DNA from: Caryophanales bacterium
Lineage (GTDB): Bacteria; Bacillota_I; Bacilli_A; RFN20; JAISJY01
DNA length: 14,187 nucleotides
Reading direction: 5' to 3'
Assembly (NCBI GenBank): GCA_031261365.1
Contig: JAISJY010000182.1
Span: 1 to 14,187 of the forward strand
Part shown: one piece after another, positions 12,459 through 14,187 of the stretch
How positions within the stretch are numbered: the stretch's first letter is position 1
Layout: the number at the start of each line of letters is the position of its first letter
Made by a program: the position numbers and the translations under genes
Notes under the pieces: generated by a model
Told to the model about the DNA's origin: nothing
Database searches by the model: none
Seen by the model: only the letters and a program-made list of their open reading frames with translations

Positions 12459-14187
12459 ATGAAATTAAAATCATTATTGTTAACCACATTTTTATTAGTT
12501 ACAGGCTGTTCAATTAGGCAGTTTCCTGTTAAAGATTCAAGTTCAGATACTAGTACTGATTCTAGTTCTGTTTCTGTTATTTCTTCAGCCTCTGTCCCTG
12601 TTGTTGAAGACTATGCTTCTTGGGTTGATTCTTGGAGTGAGGAAGGTCATCTTTATATTCATTATAAAAGATTAAGTGCTAATGCTTTGGAATATAATGA
12701 GTGGGCAATTTGGATTTGGCAAAATGCTCCTTATGATTTAGAAGGTGCGATTTATTGTGCTAGTGATCCCGCGGTTCAAGATATTTATCACCCTATGACT
12801 GATTCTTGGATGACTAATATTGGGGCAAGTGGTTCTGATTTTGAGCCAAACGGGGGCAGAGTTGCTGATATTGATTTAAAAGCCGACATTATTAGTGGTA
12901 AATCTGGTAAGAGTGTTTCTTTTGAAGGGGCGACTAAGGTTGGTTTTTTAATACCAAGACAAGATTCAATGGATGGGAGTAGTCATTGGATTAGTGATGG
13001 AGGAGCTAACACTTATATTTATGATTTTCAAGACCACTTTAGAGAAAATGGTTCAATGCATATTTATGTCCAACAAGGTTCAGTTGGTGATTTTAGTTTT
13101 GGGGATTCTGATGTTCCTATTCCAAGTAATCCGACTGTTAATGATACAACAGGAGCTTATGTTTCTGAAAATGAATTAATGGATGTTTCTTCAACTGATG
13201 CTTACCCTAATTCTATTCCAGAGACTAGTCAAAGTTTTTATAATGAGGCTGGTATTGGTTATCAAATCTTTGTTCCTTCTTTTGCAGATTCAAATGGAGA
13301 TGGACTTGGAGATATTAGAGGTATTATTAATTCTTTAGATTATTTAGAAGAATTAAATGTTAATGCTTTATGGCTGACACCTATTCAAGAGAGTGAAAGT
13401 TATCATGGTTATGATATCACCGATTTTTATAAAATAGATTCTAAGTTTGGAACAGAGGAAGATTATTTAGAGTTATTAACAACAGCCCATAGCAAAGGTA
13501 TTAAAATCGTGATGGATTTTGTAGTTAATCATACGAGTAAAAATAATATTTGGTTTAAGAAATCTCAAAGGGCAAGTGTGGAGGACAATAAAGAATACCG
13601 AAATATGTATCATTGGAGATTTAAAGGTGATTTAGTTCCTAAATGTACAGTTTTTGGGGAAGAATATGCTACTTGGGGAATGGTTAAAGTAGAAAATCAT
13701 TCGGACTGGTATCGGGACGGGGAATCTGATTATTATTATTTTGCTAAATTTGGTAGTGGAATGGCTGAATTAAATTATGATAGTCAATTAACGAGAGATT
13801 TAGTTGTTGAAATGGCAAATTATTGGTTAGATTTTGGAGTTGATGGTTTAAGATTAGATGCTGTTAAACATATTTATATGCGGGATGAGAGTCAAAAGCC
13901 TAGCACTGATAATGGAGATAGAGCAACTTCTAATATTGTTGTTGATACAGGTTATAGAACTTTTTATGATGAGGAATTAATGAAAGAGGAGACAGTTTCT
14001 TATGATTATTCTACTGATAAATTAAAGAATATTAACTTTTGGAAAGAGTTTTCTTTTAAAGTTAAAGAAGATCACCCTAATGCTTATTTAGTAGGAGAAA
14101 ACTTTGATGGTTGGGACCAAAGAGTTTCACCTTATTATAAAGCTCTTGATTCTCAGTTTGATTTTGGTTTATATTATCATAATTTGG
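12459..14187 (+). CDS. GH13 alpha-amylase lipoprotein, 3'-truncated by the window edge
   Basis: 576 complete codons, open at the right edge. Start ATG at 12459 behind AGGGGG (12449-12454). Signal peptide MKLKSLLLTTFLLVTGC with lipobox VTGC (C17), then a Ser/Thr-rich linker (~27-46). Residues ~58-215 form an N-terminal module with LYIHYKR...WAIWIW that resembles CBM41-type glucan-binding domains. The catalytic barrel starts near residue 268 (YQIFVPSFADSNGDGLGD, with the DxNxDG calcium-loop pattern). Region I is DFVVNH (353-358). MAELNYDS precedes region II, RLDAVKH, with nucleophile D467. Region III GENFDGW supplies acid/base E547. The third catalytic Asp lies beyond the window. The architecture recalls lipoprotein alpha-amylases such as Thermotoga AmyA; alpha-1,4-glucan hydrolysis at the cell surface is expected. 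A neopullulanase-like specificity cannot be excluded. Confidence 0.93.
   Translation, partial: MKLKSLLLTTFLLVTGCSIRQFPVKDSSSDTSTDSSSVSVISSASVPVVEDYASWVDSWSEEGHLYIHYKRLSANALEYNEWAIWIWQNAPYDLEGAIYCASDPAVQDIYHPMTDSWMTNIGASGSDFEPNGGRVADIDLKADIISGKSGKSVSFEGATKVGFLIPRQDSMDGSSHWISDGGANTYIYDFQDHFRENGSMHIYVQQGSVGDFSFGDSDVPIPSNPTVNDTTGAYVSENELMDVSSTDAYPNSIPETSQSFYNEAGIGYQIFVPSFADSNGDGLGDIRGIINSLDYLEELNVNALWLTPIQESESYHGYDITDFYKIDSKFGTEEDYLELLTTAHSKGIKIVMDFVVNHTSKNNIWFKKSQRASVEDNKEYRNMYHWRFKGDLVPKCTVFGEEYATWGMVKVENHSDWYRDGESDYYYFAKFGSGMAELNYDSQLTRDLVVEMANYWLDFGVDGLRLDAVKHIYMRDESQKPSTDNGDRATSNIVVDTGYRTFYDEELMKEETVSYDYSTDKLKNINFWKEFSFKVKEDHPNAYLVGENFDGWDQRVSPYYKALDSQFDFGLYYHNL

Noticed and set aside
12973..13179. 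68-codon + strand frame within the amylase gene
   Set aside because: It lies inside the N-terminal module of the amylase, whose frame runs from the lipobox through the GH13 motifs without a stop.
1..14187. CRISPR arrays, transposons, tRNA/rRNA genes, phage genes
   Set aside because: No regularly spaced repeats, transposase motifs, terminal inverted repeats or RNA-gene signatures were seen; the window is almost fully covered by metabolic and transport genes.

Overview
The window is a strongly AT-rich bacterial segment with good Shine-Dalgarno sites, lipobox-bearing surface lipoproteins and consensus sigma-70/SigA-type promoters. Tryptophan is encoded by TGG, no frame contains an in-frame TGA, and every visible stop is TAA or TAG. 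This fits a low-GC Gram-positive lineage (Bacilli, or a standard-code Mollicutes relative such as an Acholeplasma- or RF39-like gut bacterium). The exact taxon cannot be fixed from the sequence.

Layout. (1) Positions 1-2539, + strand: the tail of a nucleoside-uptake operon. A 5'-truncated NupP/YufP-like ABC permease is followed by an overlapping NupQ/YufQ-like permease and an overlapping PnuC-like carrier, ending in a bidirectional hairpin terminator. (2) Positions 2566-3348, - strand: a single gene for a degenerate metallo-beta-lactamase-fold protein with its own consensus promoter. (3) Positions 3451-4385, + strand: a promoter with an overlapping-downstream perfect 7-1-7 palindrome, a Fur-family (PerR-like) regulator and a divergent 6-pyruvoyl-tetrahydropterin-synthase-fold protein, in one probable operon. 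(4) Positions 4462-14187, + strand: a starch/maltodextrin operon running off the right edge. Its order is substrate-binding lipoprotein, MalF-like permease with a very large N-terminal extension, MalG-like permease, type I pullulanase lipoprotein, a 57-residue membrane protein and a GH13 alpha-amylase lipoprotein (3'-truncated).

How it works together. The two anchored glycosidases probably cut branched and linear alpha-glucans at the cell surface, and the binding protein with MalF/MalG imports the resulting maltodextrins. No ATP-binding subunit is seen between these genes, so a MalK/MsmX-type ATPase is probably encoded elsewhere. The genes are packed with 1-nt gaps or 1-nt stop/start overlaps, which indicates translational coupling.

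There is no CRISPR array, transposon, phage gene, tRNA or rRNA that I can support. The least ordinary elements are the 57-aa protein inside the starch operon, the roughly 500-residue extension on MalF, and the regulator plus PTPS-like pair, whose operator resembles a Zur/PerR-type box and whose PTPS partner lacks the usual catalytic cysteine.
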